Below are positions 26,661 through 35,425 of a stretch of DNA of 45,592 nt, piece by piece. Source of the stretch: Actinomycetota bacterium (GTDB lineage: Bacteria > Actinomycetota > Acidimicrobiia > IMCC26256 > PALSA-610); contig SXHN01000079.1 of NCBI GenBank assembly GCA_005773635.1, forward strand, positions 100,568-146,159. Direction: 5' to 3'. Position 1 is the first letter of the stretch. Every line of letters starts with the position of its first letter. A model generated the notes under the pieces. That model searched no databases, had not been told where the DNA came from, and saw nothing but the letters and a program-made list of their open reading frames with translations. The position numbers were made by a program, and so were the translations under genes.

Positions 26661-27326
26661 TTACGCCGTGGCGCGAAGTTCGAGGGCTTCTCGATCGTTG
26701 ATGCAGTACCGGGTGCGGCCGTCGACTGTGAGCCATCCCAGTTTCACGAACGTTGCGATCGCCTTGTTGACACGCTCACGCGATGCTCCAACCATCCCCG
26801 CAAGTTCTTCTTGGGTGAGCGGCATTCGGAATTCATCTTCTCCTGCTGAAACCTGCAAGAGCCTTTTTGCGGTACGGCCAGTGACGTCGAGGAACATTGC
26901 ATCCGAGAGCGCTTCGTCAGTGGCTCGAAGGCGCCGGCTCAAGATGCGCACCACTGCCCACAGCACTTCGGGGCGGTTGTGAAGCACGCGCTTGACGTCT
27001 TCGTAGCCAACAGAAATCAAGTGCACAGTGCCAAGGGCACGGGCGTCGGCCGATCTTGTGCCGCCATCAAACAAGGGGAGTTCGCCGAATAACGCTCCTG
27101 GTCCGAGCACCGCGACCACCGACTCGCGGCTGTCAGTTGCCTTCACGGTTATCGCAACGCGGCCTGAGAAGACGATGAAGAGCCGGTCGGCCGCATCACC
27201 TTGCTCACAGATCAATTCGTTACGCCGATACTTCGACAGCGCGGTCCTGCCGCTCAGTTCGCTGAGCAGATCGGGTGGCATTTGGCCAAAGAGGTCGGTT
27301 TGGTCGAGCACGCGGCTCCTGGTCAT
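26661..27326 (-). CDS. Crp/Fnr family transcriptional regulator
   Basis: 221 residues. A cyclic-nucleotide-binding β-roll (residues ~15-120, ICEQGDAADRLFIVFSGRVAI, GPGALFGELPLFDGGTRSADARAL with the phosphate-binding GELPLF...RSA cassette) is followed by a dimer helix and a winged HTH (LTQEELAGMVGASRERVNKAIATFVKLGWL). The GELxxF...RxA cassette is consistent with cAMP binding, as in actinobacterial Crp/GlxR. It is the first gene of a minus-strand series running into the NTF2/NTF2/LLM/DJ-1 genes, so it may also act locally. It could alternatively be the global regulator placed here by chance. Confidence 0.92.
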   Translation of the reverse strand: MTRSRVLDQTDLFGQMPPDLLSELSGRTALSKYRRNELICEQGDAADRLFIVFSGRVAITVKATDSRESVVAVLGPGALFGELPLFDGGTRSADARALGTVHLISVGYEDVKRVLHNRPEVLWAVVRILSRRLRATDEALSDAMFLDVTGRTAKRLLQVSAGEDEFRMPLTQEELAGMVGASRERVNKAIATFVKLGWLTVDGRTRYCINDREALELRATA

Positions 27327-27419
27327 CGTGAGTTCCTTACCCAGTTAAGCGCGAACGTAGTCAATGTCACACTCTTCGATCGGCTGGTTTAGGGGCGAAG
27401 TCAAGGTCTTTGTCGAGAG

Positions 27420-28484
27420 ATGCCGACAAAAGGGACAATGTTTGTTGAAGTGACTCGGCTGTTTTTCGTCGTCTTTTGCACTGCTGCAGGATTTTGGCTT
27501 ACCCGCGACCTGAGTGGCGCTCGCGACGCGGCGCAAGGAATTGGGGGGATGGTTGGGTGCCTCATCGGCTACGTCGGAGGCGGCGTGCTTGGTCGACTCC
27601 TAGAACATGCGGCCGGCGAGGTCGAGGATCGTGCCGACTGCCTGCCGGCCGCCCAGGTCGTTGGCGGCGCTCTCGGGGCGTTGCTGGGGGCCATTGCCGG
27701 GCTCATAGCGGCGGCTCCGCTGCTGTTACTGATACCAGTGCGGATTGGTGCGGGCGTCGTTGGCCTTGTGGTGTGGTGCGCGATGTATCTGGGGATGCGC
27801 ATTGTCGGTCAGCGCAGTGTCGCTGTACTGGAGATGTTGGGTCTGTCAACGCGACCGCTCGTGCGCTCTGAGCCGTTCGACGCTCGCGACGGCATGCTGG
27901 TCGATACTTCGGTGCTCATGGACGGGCAGTTGCTCACGTTGGCGCAGACGGGCTTGCTTGGCGCTGATCTCTTGGTCGCGCGCTTCGTGCTTGACGAACT
28001 CCAAGGTTTCGCCGACGCGGCCGACCCGGTCAAAGCACGGCGAGCTCGTGGTGGACAGGAAGCACTTGCAGAGTTGAGTAAGAACGGCGTGATCCAAGTT
28101 CGGATACTCGATGATGCCTTGCCGCAGTACAACGCAGTGGACGCGAAGCTCATCGCCCTCGCCCGGCGCCTTGAGTTGCGCCTGCTCACCAACGACGGAG
28201 CGTTGGCTCGAAATGCCGAGCTGCAAGGTGTGCCCGCCTGCAATTTGCGCCGCCTCGCGTGCGATCTTGCACCCGCGGTGCTACCGGGTGATCCTTTGCT
28301 GTTGCAACTCAGTGGAGTTGGGCGCCAACGCGGCCAAGGGGTTGGGCATCTCGAAGATGGTTCGTTGGTTGTCGTCAATGGGGGAGAGGAATTCGTGGGT
28401 GGCGAACCAATCGAATTGCGGGTCACCTCGGTAGTGCCGACAACGGTCGGGCGTGTGGTCTTTGCAGCCATCGAGGCGGCCTAG
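27420..28484 (+). CDS. Membrane PIN/TRAM domain protein (YacL-like)
   Basis: 354 residues. Three to four N-terminal membrane helices (LFFVVFCTAAGFWL; GGMVGCLIGYVGGGVLG; ALGALLGAIAGLIAAAPLLLLIP) precede a PIN nuclease-like domain (GMLVDTSVLMDGQLL with Asp, VLDELQGFAD, AVDAKLIALARR, LLTNDGAL) and a C-terminal TRAM RNA-binding domain. Normally placed between carD and ispD in actinobacteria and firmicutes. Here ispD follows but is separated by sigma-factor debris. An ATG at 27438 is an alternative start. Confidence 0.92.
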   Translation: MPTKGTMFVEVTRLFFVVFCTAAGFWLTRDLSGARDAAQGIGGMVGCLIGYVGGGVLGRLLEHAAGEVEDRADCLPAAQVVGGALGALLGAIAGLIAAAPLLLLIPVRIGAGVVGLVVWCAMYLGMRIVGQRSVAVLEMLGLSTRPLVRSEPFDARDGMLVDTSVLMDGQLLTLAQTGLLGADLLVARFVLDELQGFADAADPVKARRARGGQEALAELSKNGVIQVRILDDALPQYNAVDAKLIALARRLELRLLTNDGALARNAELQGVPACNLRRLACDLAPAVLPGDPLLLQLSGVGRQRGQGVGHLEDGSLVVVNGGEEFVGGEPIELRVTSVVPTTVGRVVFAAIEAA

Positions 28485-28543
28485 TGCTGCGGGCAAGGTT
28501 CCCGACGGAACCGTAAGCGCGTTGGCGGTGCACCTGCGTCAGA

Positions 28544-29093
28544 ATGGTTCTGATGCTCACCGAACGGCAATTGGTCGCATTATCGCGCTCGGGTGACACA
28601 GCCGCGTTTGGAACACTGGTGGACCGGCACCGCGTGCTCGCGCTTCGGCTGGCGTATGCCATCGTTGGTGATGGAGCCGAAGACGCAGTACAGGATGCGT
28701 TTTTGAAGGCCTTTCGGAAGCTGGCTTCGTTTCGCGACGACGCAGACTCCGCTCCCTGGATCTACACAATCGTGCTCAACGAGAGCCGCAACCGACGTAG
28801 ATCGCGGACTCGCCGCCAGCGGCTCGAGCTCAGGGTGCGGCCGCTTGGGGATTGCACTGTCGAATCGGCCGAAGATTCCGCCGCGGCGGGGCCATGCAGC
28901 AACAGCGAGTCTGCGCGGCGGTTGCGCGACTTAATGAACGCGACCGCGAAATTGTGGCGTTGCGATTCTTTTTAGGTTTGAGCGAAGCTGAAACCGCAAT
29001 TGCAATTGGGCGGCCGATCGGTACTGCAAAATCGCGCGTGTCGAGAGCATTGCGCCGATGGCCCGGACCCTGGACGCACTGTCACGGCGCTAA
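28544..29093 (+). pseudogene. ECF sigma factor, broken by two frameshifts
   Basis: Region 2 is in the first frame (AEDAVQDAFLKAFRKLASF, PWIYTIVLNESRNRRRS). Region 4 continues in a second frame from about 28890 (ARLNERDREIVALRFFLGL, then SEAETAIAIGRPIGTAKSR). The expected end (MARTLDALSRR then TAA at 29091) is in the third frame. Each switch fits a one-base deletion in the same direction, near 28880-28930 and 29050-29060. No intact sigma protein can be made unless the sequence has errors. It is embedded between PIN/TRAM and ispD. Confidence 0.8.
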
Positions 29094-29695
29094 GAATTTT
29101 CGACAATCACAAAGATGTGCGCTCAGTTCGCGCCAACTTGTCGTTGCCGGGTGACGTTGAACCGGAAGCTTTTTCGGTCGATGGCAAGCGGTTGTTCATA
29201 CTCAGCCACGACGGCGACTCATACCGTGTGCAATCCATTGAACTAGCAACGGGCGAGCGCGTGGATGTGGGGGATCGTGACAAAACCATCCAGCCAGAAA
29301 CGATGTATGGCCAACCGGCTCAGGCAGTTTTTGATCATCGGCGTGAGCTGCTTGCGACGTTGTATCGCGAACCAAACGATTACTTCCATCCGGCTTTCGT
29401 ACACGTCTTGAATCTTGCAACGGGTTGGTCGTACTGCGTCGATCTGGAAGCTCCGTTCGGAACTGGGACCCTTGGAGAAGAGGTGATCCGGGTGACTCCG
29501 AAGAACACAATTCTGGTTGGCGGAAAAGGAGTCAACCGCACTGCTGAAATCGAGTTTGAAGCTGTGTTGGACCCCATCCGAACAGTCGGGATGAAGTTCC
29601 ACGAGCGCACGTTGACCCGCGAGGACGATGGGTTTCGGACGTGGGAAGGTTTCCGCTCCGTGATTGCTCAAGTTACGGACCACGCCGACGGTTGA
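29094..29695 (+). pseudogene. 5'-truncated β-propeller (WD40-like) protein remnant
   Basis: The frame carries blades of a secreted propeller protein typical of actinobacterial sigma-factor loci: NLSLPGDVEPEAFSVDGKRLF, YRVQSIELATGERV, GQPAQAVFDHRRELLATLYRE and FVHVLNLATGWSYCVDLEAPFGTG. There is no signal peptide, no upstream blades and no credible start, and the homologous part begins right after the sigma gene stop. A deletion that removed the anti-sigma gene and the propeller N-terminus is the simplest reading. Confidence 0.7.
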
Positions 29696-29717
29696 TCGAA
29701 GCCCTATCGTTCGGCGT

Positions 29718-30356
29718 ATGACCGCGCCGGTGTGGACAATTGTGTTGGGTGGCGGTAGCAGTGCCCGTTTCGGCCGCCCCAAGCAATTCGTCGATCTGGG
29801 TGGGTGCAGCGTGATCGGTCGCTCGGTGGCAACCGCGTTGCAAATCAGCGACGGTGTCGTCGTTGTACTCCCGCCGGATGCCGTGTGGAATGGGCCCGAA
29901 GCCGTGATTCGTGTCGCAAACGGAGCCACTCGTTCGCAGTCGGCGCGTAACGGACTAGCCGCCGTTCCATCGGATGCCGCGATAGTGATCGTGCATGATG
30001 GCGCCCGACCACTCGCGACTGAAGCGCTGTTTCGGGCCGTGATTGATGCCGTAGTGCGTGGCGCAGATGCCGCGATTCCTGCTTTGGCGATGAGCGACAC
30101 GGTCAAACGCGTTGATGGTGCGTTGGTTGTGGAAACTGTCGTTCGCGAAAATTTGGTGACCGTTCAGACGCCGCAGGCCTTTCGCGCTGGTGCTTTGCGC
30201 GGAGCCCACTCCGCGGGTCACGACGACACCGACGATGCGGCGCTGGTCGAAGCAAGGGGAGGCCGAGTAGTAATCGTGAACGGCGAACAACGCAACATCA
30301 AAATTACCGTGCCCGAGGATCTATTGGTCGCCCATGCTCTGTTGGAGAATCTATGA
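29718..30356 (+). CDS. ispD: 2-C-methyl-D-erythritol 4-phosphate cytidylyltransferase
   Basis: MEP-pathway enzyme making CDP-methylerythritol from MEP and CTP. 212 residues from ATG 29718 (MTAPVWTIVLGGGSSARFGRPKQF, the nucleotide-binding loop). VIVHDGARPLATEALFRAV, DTVKRVDG, LVTVQTPQAFRAGAL and DDAALVEARGGRVVIVNGEQRNIKIT are diagnostic. The stop overlaps the ispF start (ATGA), so they are coupled. Confidence 0.96.
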   Translation: MTAPVWTIVLGGGSSARFGRPKQFVDLGGCSVIGRSVATALQISDGVVVVLPPDAVWNGPEAVIRVANGATRSQSARNGLAAVPSDAAIVIVHDGARPLATEALFRAVIDAVVRGADAAIPALAMSDTVKRVDGALVVETVVRENLVTVQTPQAFRAGALRGAHSAGHDDTDDAALVEARGGRVVIVNGEQRNIKITVPEDLLVAHALLENL

Positions 30357-30859
30357 ATATTCGGGTAGGGCTGGGCTACGACGTGCATCCCTTCACGACC
30401 TCGGATTCTGATCGTCGCCTCGTTTTGGGTGGAGTGCAGATCGACCACCCGGGACTGATCGGGCATTCCGACGCTGACGCGGTTGCGCACGCGGTGAGCG
30501 ACGCGCTCCTGAGTCCTGCGGGTCTTGGCGATCTGGGCACGATGTTTCCCTCCACCGATGAGCGGTATCGCGATGCTGATTCGATGCAATTGCTGGGCGA
30601 GGTGGTCGCTGCTGTGCACTCGGCCGGATGGCGTGTCGGCAACGTCGATGTCGTGATCAGTGCCGAGCGCCCTCGATTGTCTGGCTTCGTCGATGCAATG
30701 GTTGCGAACATTGCCAGCGCGCTGCACTCACTGCAGGTCGGAGACGAGGGTGTGTTTGTGGCCGTACAACCCAAGCGTGGCGAAGGTGTCGGAGCGATCG
30801 GCCGAGGTGATGGAATTGCGGTTCGTGCCGTTGCGCTCCTGGTGCGAGCCGAGGTTTAG
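30353..30859 (+). CDS. ispF: 2-C-methyl-D-erythritol 2,4-cyclodiphosphate synthase
   Basis: MEP-pathway zinc enzyme, 168 residues; usual length. Signatures: RVGLGYDVHPF at the N-terminus (Asp and His zinc ligands), LVLGGVQIDHPGLIGHSDADAVAHAVSDALL, LGDLGTMFPSTDERYRDADS, GWRVGNVDVVISAERPRLS and RGDGIAVRAVALL. Coupled to ispD by a 4-nt overlap; cysS follows. Confidence 0.97.
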   Translation: MNIRVGLGYDVHPFTTSDSDRRLVLGGVQIDHPGLIGHSDADAVAHAVSDALLSPAGLGDLGTMFPSTDERYRDADSMQLLGEVVAAVHSAGWRVGNVDVVISAERPRLSGFVDAMVANIASALHSLQVGDEGVFVAVQPKRGEGVGAIGRGDGIAVRAVALLVRAEV

Positions 30860-30910
30860 CGGCAAAACGGACCCGAGGCGCGCGGCTGGTCGCCGGTACG
30901 CTTGGCGGTT

Positions 30911-32275
30911 GTGCTGAAGATTTATGACACTGCGCAACGAGCAATCGTTGATTTCGTCCCGCGAACCGAGGGCGCGGCGTCGATGTACGTCTGCGGAGTC
31001 ACACCGTACGACATCGCCCACCTTGGCCACGGGCGCACCGCAGTCGTCTTCGACATCATGCGTAGACACTTGACGCATCGCGGATACGCAGTCACGTTCG
31101 TAACGAACGTGACTGATATCGAAGACAAAATCATTGCGCGTGCTGCCGCGAAGGGCACCACGGAGTCCGACCTTGCTCAGGTGTTCCAAGATGAATACTG
31201 GCAGCAAATGGATCGACTAGATGTGCAGCGTCCGGATGAAATGCCACGAGCAACCGAATTCGTACCGCAGATGCAAGCGCTGATAGCTGAACTGATTGCC
31301 GCCGGGCGAGCGTATGTGATCGAAGGCAGCGGCGTGTATTTCGACGTGGCTTCTTTGGAGGACTACGGCAAACTTTCGCGTCGGTCATTGGAGCAGTTGA
31401 TCGACAGCGCAGGGTCGCGGGTCGCTGTTGATGACGATAAGCATTCTCCCGTTGACTTCGCGTTGTGGAAAGCCGCTAAGCCCGGCGAACCAGAATGGAA
31501 TTCGCCCTGGGGCCTCGGGCGACCGGGTTGGCACATCGAGTGCTCTGCGATGGCCCTTGAGATCTTGGGTGAGGGATTTGATCTTCACGGTGGCGGTGAC
31601 GACCTTGTATTTCCGCACCATGAGAACGAAATAGCGCAGGCTGAAGGCGCGGGCCATCCGTTCGCTCGCTATTGGTTGCACAGTGCGATGGTGATGGTGG
31701 GTAGCGAAAAGATGAGTAAATCCGCAGGTAATTTTCCCTCCCTGGCGAGCGCGATTGATGCGCACGGAGCCGCGACATTTCGTTGGGTGGTGGTGCGCAC
31801 GCACTATCGCCGCCAAATGGAAATCACTGACGATGCGTTGCGAGCTGCCGGTGCAGAAATGGAGGGATTCAATGCGCTTGCCCGCCGTGCCCATCGTGGC
31901 GGAATCGCGGCCGCTCCGACTGCCGACATTTCTGCATTCCTTTCGGTGATGGACAACGACTTTGATACTCCCAACGCGGTTGCGGTGATTCATGGGTGGC
32001 GAAGCGCCGCGAACTCGGCGCTTGACGATGGTCGGGCTGATGACGCGAGTGCTTTGGTTGCTCAGGTGCGCGCAGCACTCGCCGTGCTGGGAATCACCCT
32101 CGATGACGGCAGTGCAAACGGAGGCGACGCCGAGATCGACGCGCTCGTCGAGGCGCGCGCCGAGGCGCGTCGCGCGAAAAAATTTGCGGAATCCGACCGG
32201 ATTCGCGACGAACTCGCAGGCCGAGGCATTGTGCTCGAAGACACTTCGAGCGGCACGGTATGGCGACGTTCATGA
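30911..32275 (+). CDS. cysS: Cysteinyl-tRNA synthetase
   Basis: Class I synthetase, 454 residues. YVCGVTPYDIAHLGHGRTAVVFD holds a zinc Cys and the HIGH-type motif (HLGH), WHIECSAMALEILG the second Cys zinc site, GGGDDLVFPHHENEIAQAEG the third, and EKMSKSAGNF the KMSKS loop. The GTG at 30911 is preferred over a TTG at 30902. It could be MshC-like, but the KMSKS and length fit CysRS. Its end overlaps rlmB. Confidence 0.95.
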   Translation: MLKIYDTAQRAIVDFVPRTEGAASMYVCGVTPYDIAHLGHGRTAVVFDIMRRHLTHRGYAVTFVTNVTDIEDKIIARAAAKGTTESDLAQVFQDEYWQQMDRLDVQRPDEMPRATEFVPQMQALIAELIAAGRAYVIEGSGVYFDVASLEDYGKLSRRSLEQLIDSAGSRVAVDDDKHSPVDFALWKAAKPGEPEWNSPWGLGRPGWHIECSAMALEILGEGFDLHGGGDDLVFPHHENEIAQAEGAGHPFARYWLHSAMVMVGSEKMSKSAGNFPSLASAIDAHGAATFRWVVVRTHYRRQMEITDDALRAAGAEMEGFNALARRAHRGGIAAAPTADISAFLSVMDNDFDTPNAVAVIHGWRSAANSALDDGRADDASALVAQVRAALAVLGITLDDGSANGGDAEIDALVEARAEARRAKKFAESDRIRDELAGRGIVLEDTSSGTVWRRS

Positions 32276-33318
32276 CTCCAAGTGGCAAACGCCGGGCTGC
32301 AGGAACCGGTAAGAGCAAAGGTCAGGGGCGACCGCTTCCGAAACCGAAGGCGGTCCCGAAGCCGAAGCCGCGCAGCCAACAAGCTGACGGTCGCGGCAAC
32401 GAAACCCGTGCTCCCAGGCCCCGTAGCGGTGAAGCGAAACGTCGTGAGACCATTGATGAGCGCCCGGCTTCCCATCGCAGCTCGTTGCCGCTCGATGGTG
32501 AACAAGTAGAGGGCCGCCGTGCGGTGCGTGAGCTGTTAGTGGCAGGCCGACGGCGAGCCAAGAAAATCTATATCTCCAACGAGCTCGATCCCAGTGAGAT
32601 CATTACCGAGATACAAGAGCTAGCTGGTCCACTACTTCGTATGGTGAACGCAGATCGCATCGCGGAGTTCGCGCGCACCGAATCGCATCAAGGCGTTGTC
32701 GCGTTTGCCGAGCCAATCCCCAATTTTGAGATGCTCCAGTTGGTACGCGAGCACCGCAGACCGTTCATCGTCGCACTAGATGGAGTTACAGATCCTGGCA
32801 ACCTCGGTGCCATTTTGCGTACGGCCGAGACTGCGGGTGTAACTGGGGTCTTGTTGCCGCGTAAGCGCAGCGCGCATCTCAGCCCCACCGTTGCTAAGAG
32901 TGCTGCGGGTGCGATCGAATACGTACCGATCGCGCTTACTTCGGGTATCCCCGGCGCGCTCGATCGACTTGCCAAGGAACGCGTTTGGATCGTCGGTCTT
33001 GATGGCGACGCTACGCAAACGCTTGACGACCTCCAGATAGCGAACGAACCGCTGGTGCTGGTGTTTGGCGCTGAAGGCAAGGGACTATCGCAACTCACGA
33101 AAAAACGTTGCGACGTGTTGGTGAAGATTCCGATGTATGGCAAAGTCGCGTCGATGAACGTGAGTGCCGCAGCGGCTGTCGCGATGCATACCGTCGCTCG
33201 GCGACGCCAACTTGCGCGCCAGAACGAACCTGATCAGTACGATTTTGGTCCCGACGACGGGGATGGTTTCGGCCCAGACTCATTTGCGATGGACAACGAC
33301 GACTGGCTCGCGGAGTAG
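32272..33318 (+). CDS. rlmB: 23S rRNA 2'-O-methyltransferase, TrmH/SpoU family (RlmB-like)
   Basis: 348 residues. A basic disordered N-terminus (Lys/Pro/Arg rich, ~70 residues) precedes the L30e-like substrate domain (VEGRRAVRELLVAGRRRAKKIYI) and the SPOUT trefoil knot (FIVALDGVTDPGNLGAILRTAETAGVTGVLL, LVFGAEGKGLSQLTKKRCDVLVKIPM, SMNVSAAAAVAMHTVARRR). It makes Gm2251 in 23S rRNA in E. coli. ATG 32272 overlaps the cysS stop (ATGA); an ATG at 32260 is an alternative. Acidic C-terminal tail. Confidence 0.92.
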   Translation: MTPSGKRRAAGTGKSKGQGRPLPKPKAVPKPKPRSQQADGRGNETRAPRPRSGEAKRRETIDERPASHRSSLPLDGEQVEGRRAVRELLVAGRRRAKKIYISNELDPSEIITEIQELAGPLLRMVNADRIAEFARTESHQGVVAFAEPIPNFEMLQLVREHRRPFIVALDGVTDPGNLGAILRTAETAGVTGVLLPRKRSAHLSPTVAKSAAGAIEYVPIALTSGIPGALDRLAKERVWIVGLDGDATQTLDDLQIANEPLVLVFGAEGKGLSQLTKKRCDVLVKIPMYGKVASMNVSAAAAVAMHTVARRRQLARQNEPDQYDFGPDDGDGFGPDSFAMDNDDWLAE

Positions 33319-33379
33319 CTGTCCGCAGAGATTGGGTTCTCGGGCTTTTTCGGCACCCTGTTAACCTCCACGATTCCCT

Positions 33380-33453
33380 GCCGGGTTAGCTCAGCTGGCT
33401 AGAGCAACGCACTTGTAATGCGTAGGTCGTGGGTTCGACTCCCACACCCGGCT
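33380..33453 (+). tRNA. tRNA-Thr (UGU anticodon)
   Basis: Cloverleaf with acceptor GCCGGGT (33380-33386) pairing ACCCGGC (33446-33452), discriminator T, and an encoded CCA at 33454-33456. Anticodon stem ACGCA/TGCGT with loop CTTGTAA gives TGT at 33414-33416, reading ACA. T-loop GGGTTCGACTCCC follows a short variable loop. It precedes the DUF3263 and LytR_C genes. Confidence 0.97.
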
Positions 33454-33564
33454 CCAAAAGCGTTCGCGGATGTCGCCAACCGTGTCGCCACAATTTGGTA
33501 GCAACGGCGTTGCGTCCGAGTATCCACCACATCATCGGCGATGTCTGGTTGTATCTGTGCTCCT

Positions 33565-33834
33565 ATGTCGAGCACTGCATCACTCTCCGCGCAAGCCTGC
33601 GCGCTGCTCGATTTTGAACGCGAAGCGTGGACCTTCGAGGGGTCCAAGGAACTCAACATTCGCACGCGACTTGATATGTCTCCGACGAAGTATTACCGGG
33701 TCATGAGTGCGCTGATTGACCAACAAGCGGCTTTCGAGTATGACCCGCTCACGACGATGCGATTGCGGAAATCGCGCGATGAGCGTCGTCGCACCCGCAT
33801 CGAAGGTCGAAGGGTCGATCGAGGGCATCCATAA
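33565..33834 (+). CDS. DUF3263 family protein
   Basis: 89 residues from ATG 33565. ALLDFEREAWTFEGSKELNIRTRLDMSPTKYYRVMSALIDQQ is the DUF3263 signature (Rv0430-like), with an HTH-like helical pattern, followed by a basic tail (RLRKSRDERRRTRIEGRR) that could bind nucleic acid. Function unknown. The tRNA-Thr lies upstream and the LytR_C gene 54 bp downstream, the same pairing as Rv0430/Rv0431. Confidence 0.88.
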   Translation: MSSTASLSAQACALLDFEREAWTFEGSKELNIRTRLDMSPTKYYRVMSALIDQQAAFEYDPLTTMRLRKSRDERRRTRIEGRRVDRGHP

Positions 33835-33888
33835 GAAAAATTGCGCTGTGCACGCGCCTAGGGCGCCTGATGGGCCAGAATGCACAGT

Positions 33889-34467
33889 ATGAGCGACCCA
33901 GATGACGGCAACTCTCGATCCGACGCCCGCGATCTCATGCGGGGCGCTAGCCCGCAGATGGCCAAGACGGTCGGACTATTGCTCGTTGCCTTCATCCTCG
34001 GCGTTGTGATGCTGAACATCTTTGATGACGCTGGCGACAAGAACACCAAAGTCGTGACCGGTAACTCCACCACGACAACGACGGACAAGAACTCGGACCC
34101 TGGTGCCTCGACCACCACCCAAGGGTCCACAGCGACCACAGGTGCGGTGTTGGCCCCCGCGCAGATTCGTTTGATCGTGCTCAACGGCAGCGGCGTGAAC
34201 GGTGTCGCGAAGACCACAGCGAACGCGTTGAAAGCGGAGGGCTATAGCGCGCAAGAAGAACCCAATACTGCGCCAGCGACCCGCAAAGGATCTGCTGTGC
34301 AGTGTCGATCCGGGCTGAGCCGCGAAGCTGCGGCATTGGTGCAACAGTTGACCAACAAGTCCAACAAGGTTGTCTCGGAAGACTTCCCGGCGACGTTGCC
34401 GAAATTGGCCAAGGGGACAATCCCGGCATCGGTGCAATGCATCGTGATCATCGGCGCAACGTCGTAG
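33889..34467 (+). CDS. LytR C-terminal domain (LytR_C) membrane protein, VirR/Rv0431-like
   Basis: 192 residues. A short cytoplasmic N-terminus, one membrane helix (TVGLLLVAFILGVVMLNIF), a Thr/Ser-rich extracellular linker (TTTTTDKNSD) and a LytR_C domain (IRLIVLNGSGVNGVAKTTANALKAEGY ... VVSEDFPATLPKLAKG). Relatives act at the cell envelope; VirR influences vesicle release and wall properties in mycobacteria. The start at 33889 (MSDPDDGN) is preferred over ATG 33880. It overlaps the sugar-dehydrogenase gene by 31 bases. Confidence 0.87.
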   Translation: MSDPDDGNSRSDARDLMRGASPQMAKTVGLLLVAFILGVVMLNIFDDAGDKNTKVVTGNSTTTTTDKNSDPGASTTTQGSTATTGAVLAPAQIRLIVLNGSGVNGVAKTTANALKAEGYSAQEEPNTAPATRKGSAVQCRSGLSREAAALVQQLTNKSNKVVSEDFPATLPKLAKGTIPASVQCIVIIGATS

Positions 34468-35399
34468 TTCGACCTGGGTTCGTTGCCGCCGCGTTGGCCG
34501 GAGTTGTGCTGCTGGCGGTGGGGTGCGGTTCGTCTGAATCTCGTCAGAAGGTGGCGACGAGGCTTGCCACCAACCTTGGCGAACCGGTCGCGTTTGCGAG
34601 CCCTTCTCCAGGCCGTCTGCTGTTCGCCGAGCGACTCACTGGTCGGGTACGCGCGATCGTTGATGGGAGACTCAGCAACGAAGATATTGCACGAGTGGAC
34701 GTGTCGACCGCGGGCCAGCGAGGACTCCTCGGGATGGCTGTTGATAACGATGGCAATGTGTTTGTCGCGTACACCGAAAACTTCGGTGATCGTCGCATCA
34801 TCGTCGCGAAGGTCCGTGGCAGCGTTGAACAAATCGTGTGGCGCGGTCCTGCATCGCAGGATCAAGCAAATGGGGGGCATTTGCAGTTCGCCCCGAGTGG
34901 CGCACTGATAGTGGGTATCGGGGAACTAGCGGCGAAGCAACTTGCAGATTCAATCGGCCCGCCGCCCGAGCGCCTCGCTGCGGGCAGGCTCCTTGAGCTG
35001 GACCCACGGGGCCAAGCCGATCAGACGCCGAAGGTGATGTCGAGTGGTTGGTACAACCCCTATGCGTTTGTGGTTCGAACGGATGGATCCGTGTGGGTGG
35101 CAGACAACGCCCCGAATGGCACGCCCGAACGGTTGGCGCGCGGTGATCGCGATGGAAAACCAACGGAAATACTTGAGTTTGATGAGGAACTGATTCCCAC
35201 TGCTCTGACCGTGGACGCGAACAATGATTTCGTTATGTGTACGTTGACTGGTTCTGGTGTGCGCAAGCAGGTAGGTCAATCCCAGTTTGGCGATTCGATC
35301 ACCACTTCACCGTGCACGCGCAGCGCGTTTGGCCTTCCGGGTACAAATCGCCTCGTGTTTTCGGACGAGACATCGATTTTCGAACTTTCTGTTGCGTGA
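34437..35399 (+). CDS. Glucose/sorbosone dehydrogenase-like lipoprotein
   Basis: 320 residues. A lipoprotein signal peptide (VRPGFVAAALAGVVLLAVGC with the lipobox ending in Cys) leads into a six-bladed propeller of the GSDH family: GLLGMAVDNDGNVFVAYTEN, GGHLQFAPSGALIVGIGE, GRLLELDPRG, SSGWYNPYAFVVRTDGSVWVADN. The PQQ-binding catalytic His seems to be in NGGHLQFAP. It could be a binding protein without activity. The start at 34437 lies inside the end of the LytR_C gene, and no other start keeps the signal peptide. Confidence 0.82.
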   Translation: MHRDHRRNVVVRPGFVAAALAGVVLLAVGCGSSESRQKVATRLATNLGEPVAFASPSPGRLLFAERLTGRVRAIVDGRLSNEDIARVDVSTAGQRGLLGMAVDNDGNVFVAYTENFGDRRIIVAKVRGSVEQIVWRGPASQDQANGGHLQFAPSGALIVGIGELAAKQLADSIGPPPERLAAGRLLELDPRGQADQTPKVMSSGWYNPYAFVVRTDGSVWVADNAPNGTPERLARGDRDGKPTEILEFDEELIPTALTVDANNDFVMCTLTGSGVRKQVGQSQFGDSITTSPCTRSAFGLPGTNRLVFSDETSIFELSVA

Positions 35400-35425
35400 G
35401 CACTTTCATTAAAGACCGAATGTTG

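Noticed and set aside
30911-32275. MshC (mycothiol ligase) as the identity of the CysRS-like gene
   Set aside because: The gene is in the ispD-ispF-cysS-rlmB block, has an EKMSKS motif and full CysRS length.
34242-34880. 212-codon minus-strand frame across the LytR_C / sugar-dehydrogenase overlap
   Set aside because: Both plus-strand genes have clear domains and signal or membrane segments; the antisense frame has none.
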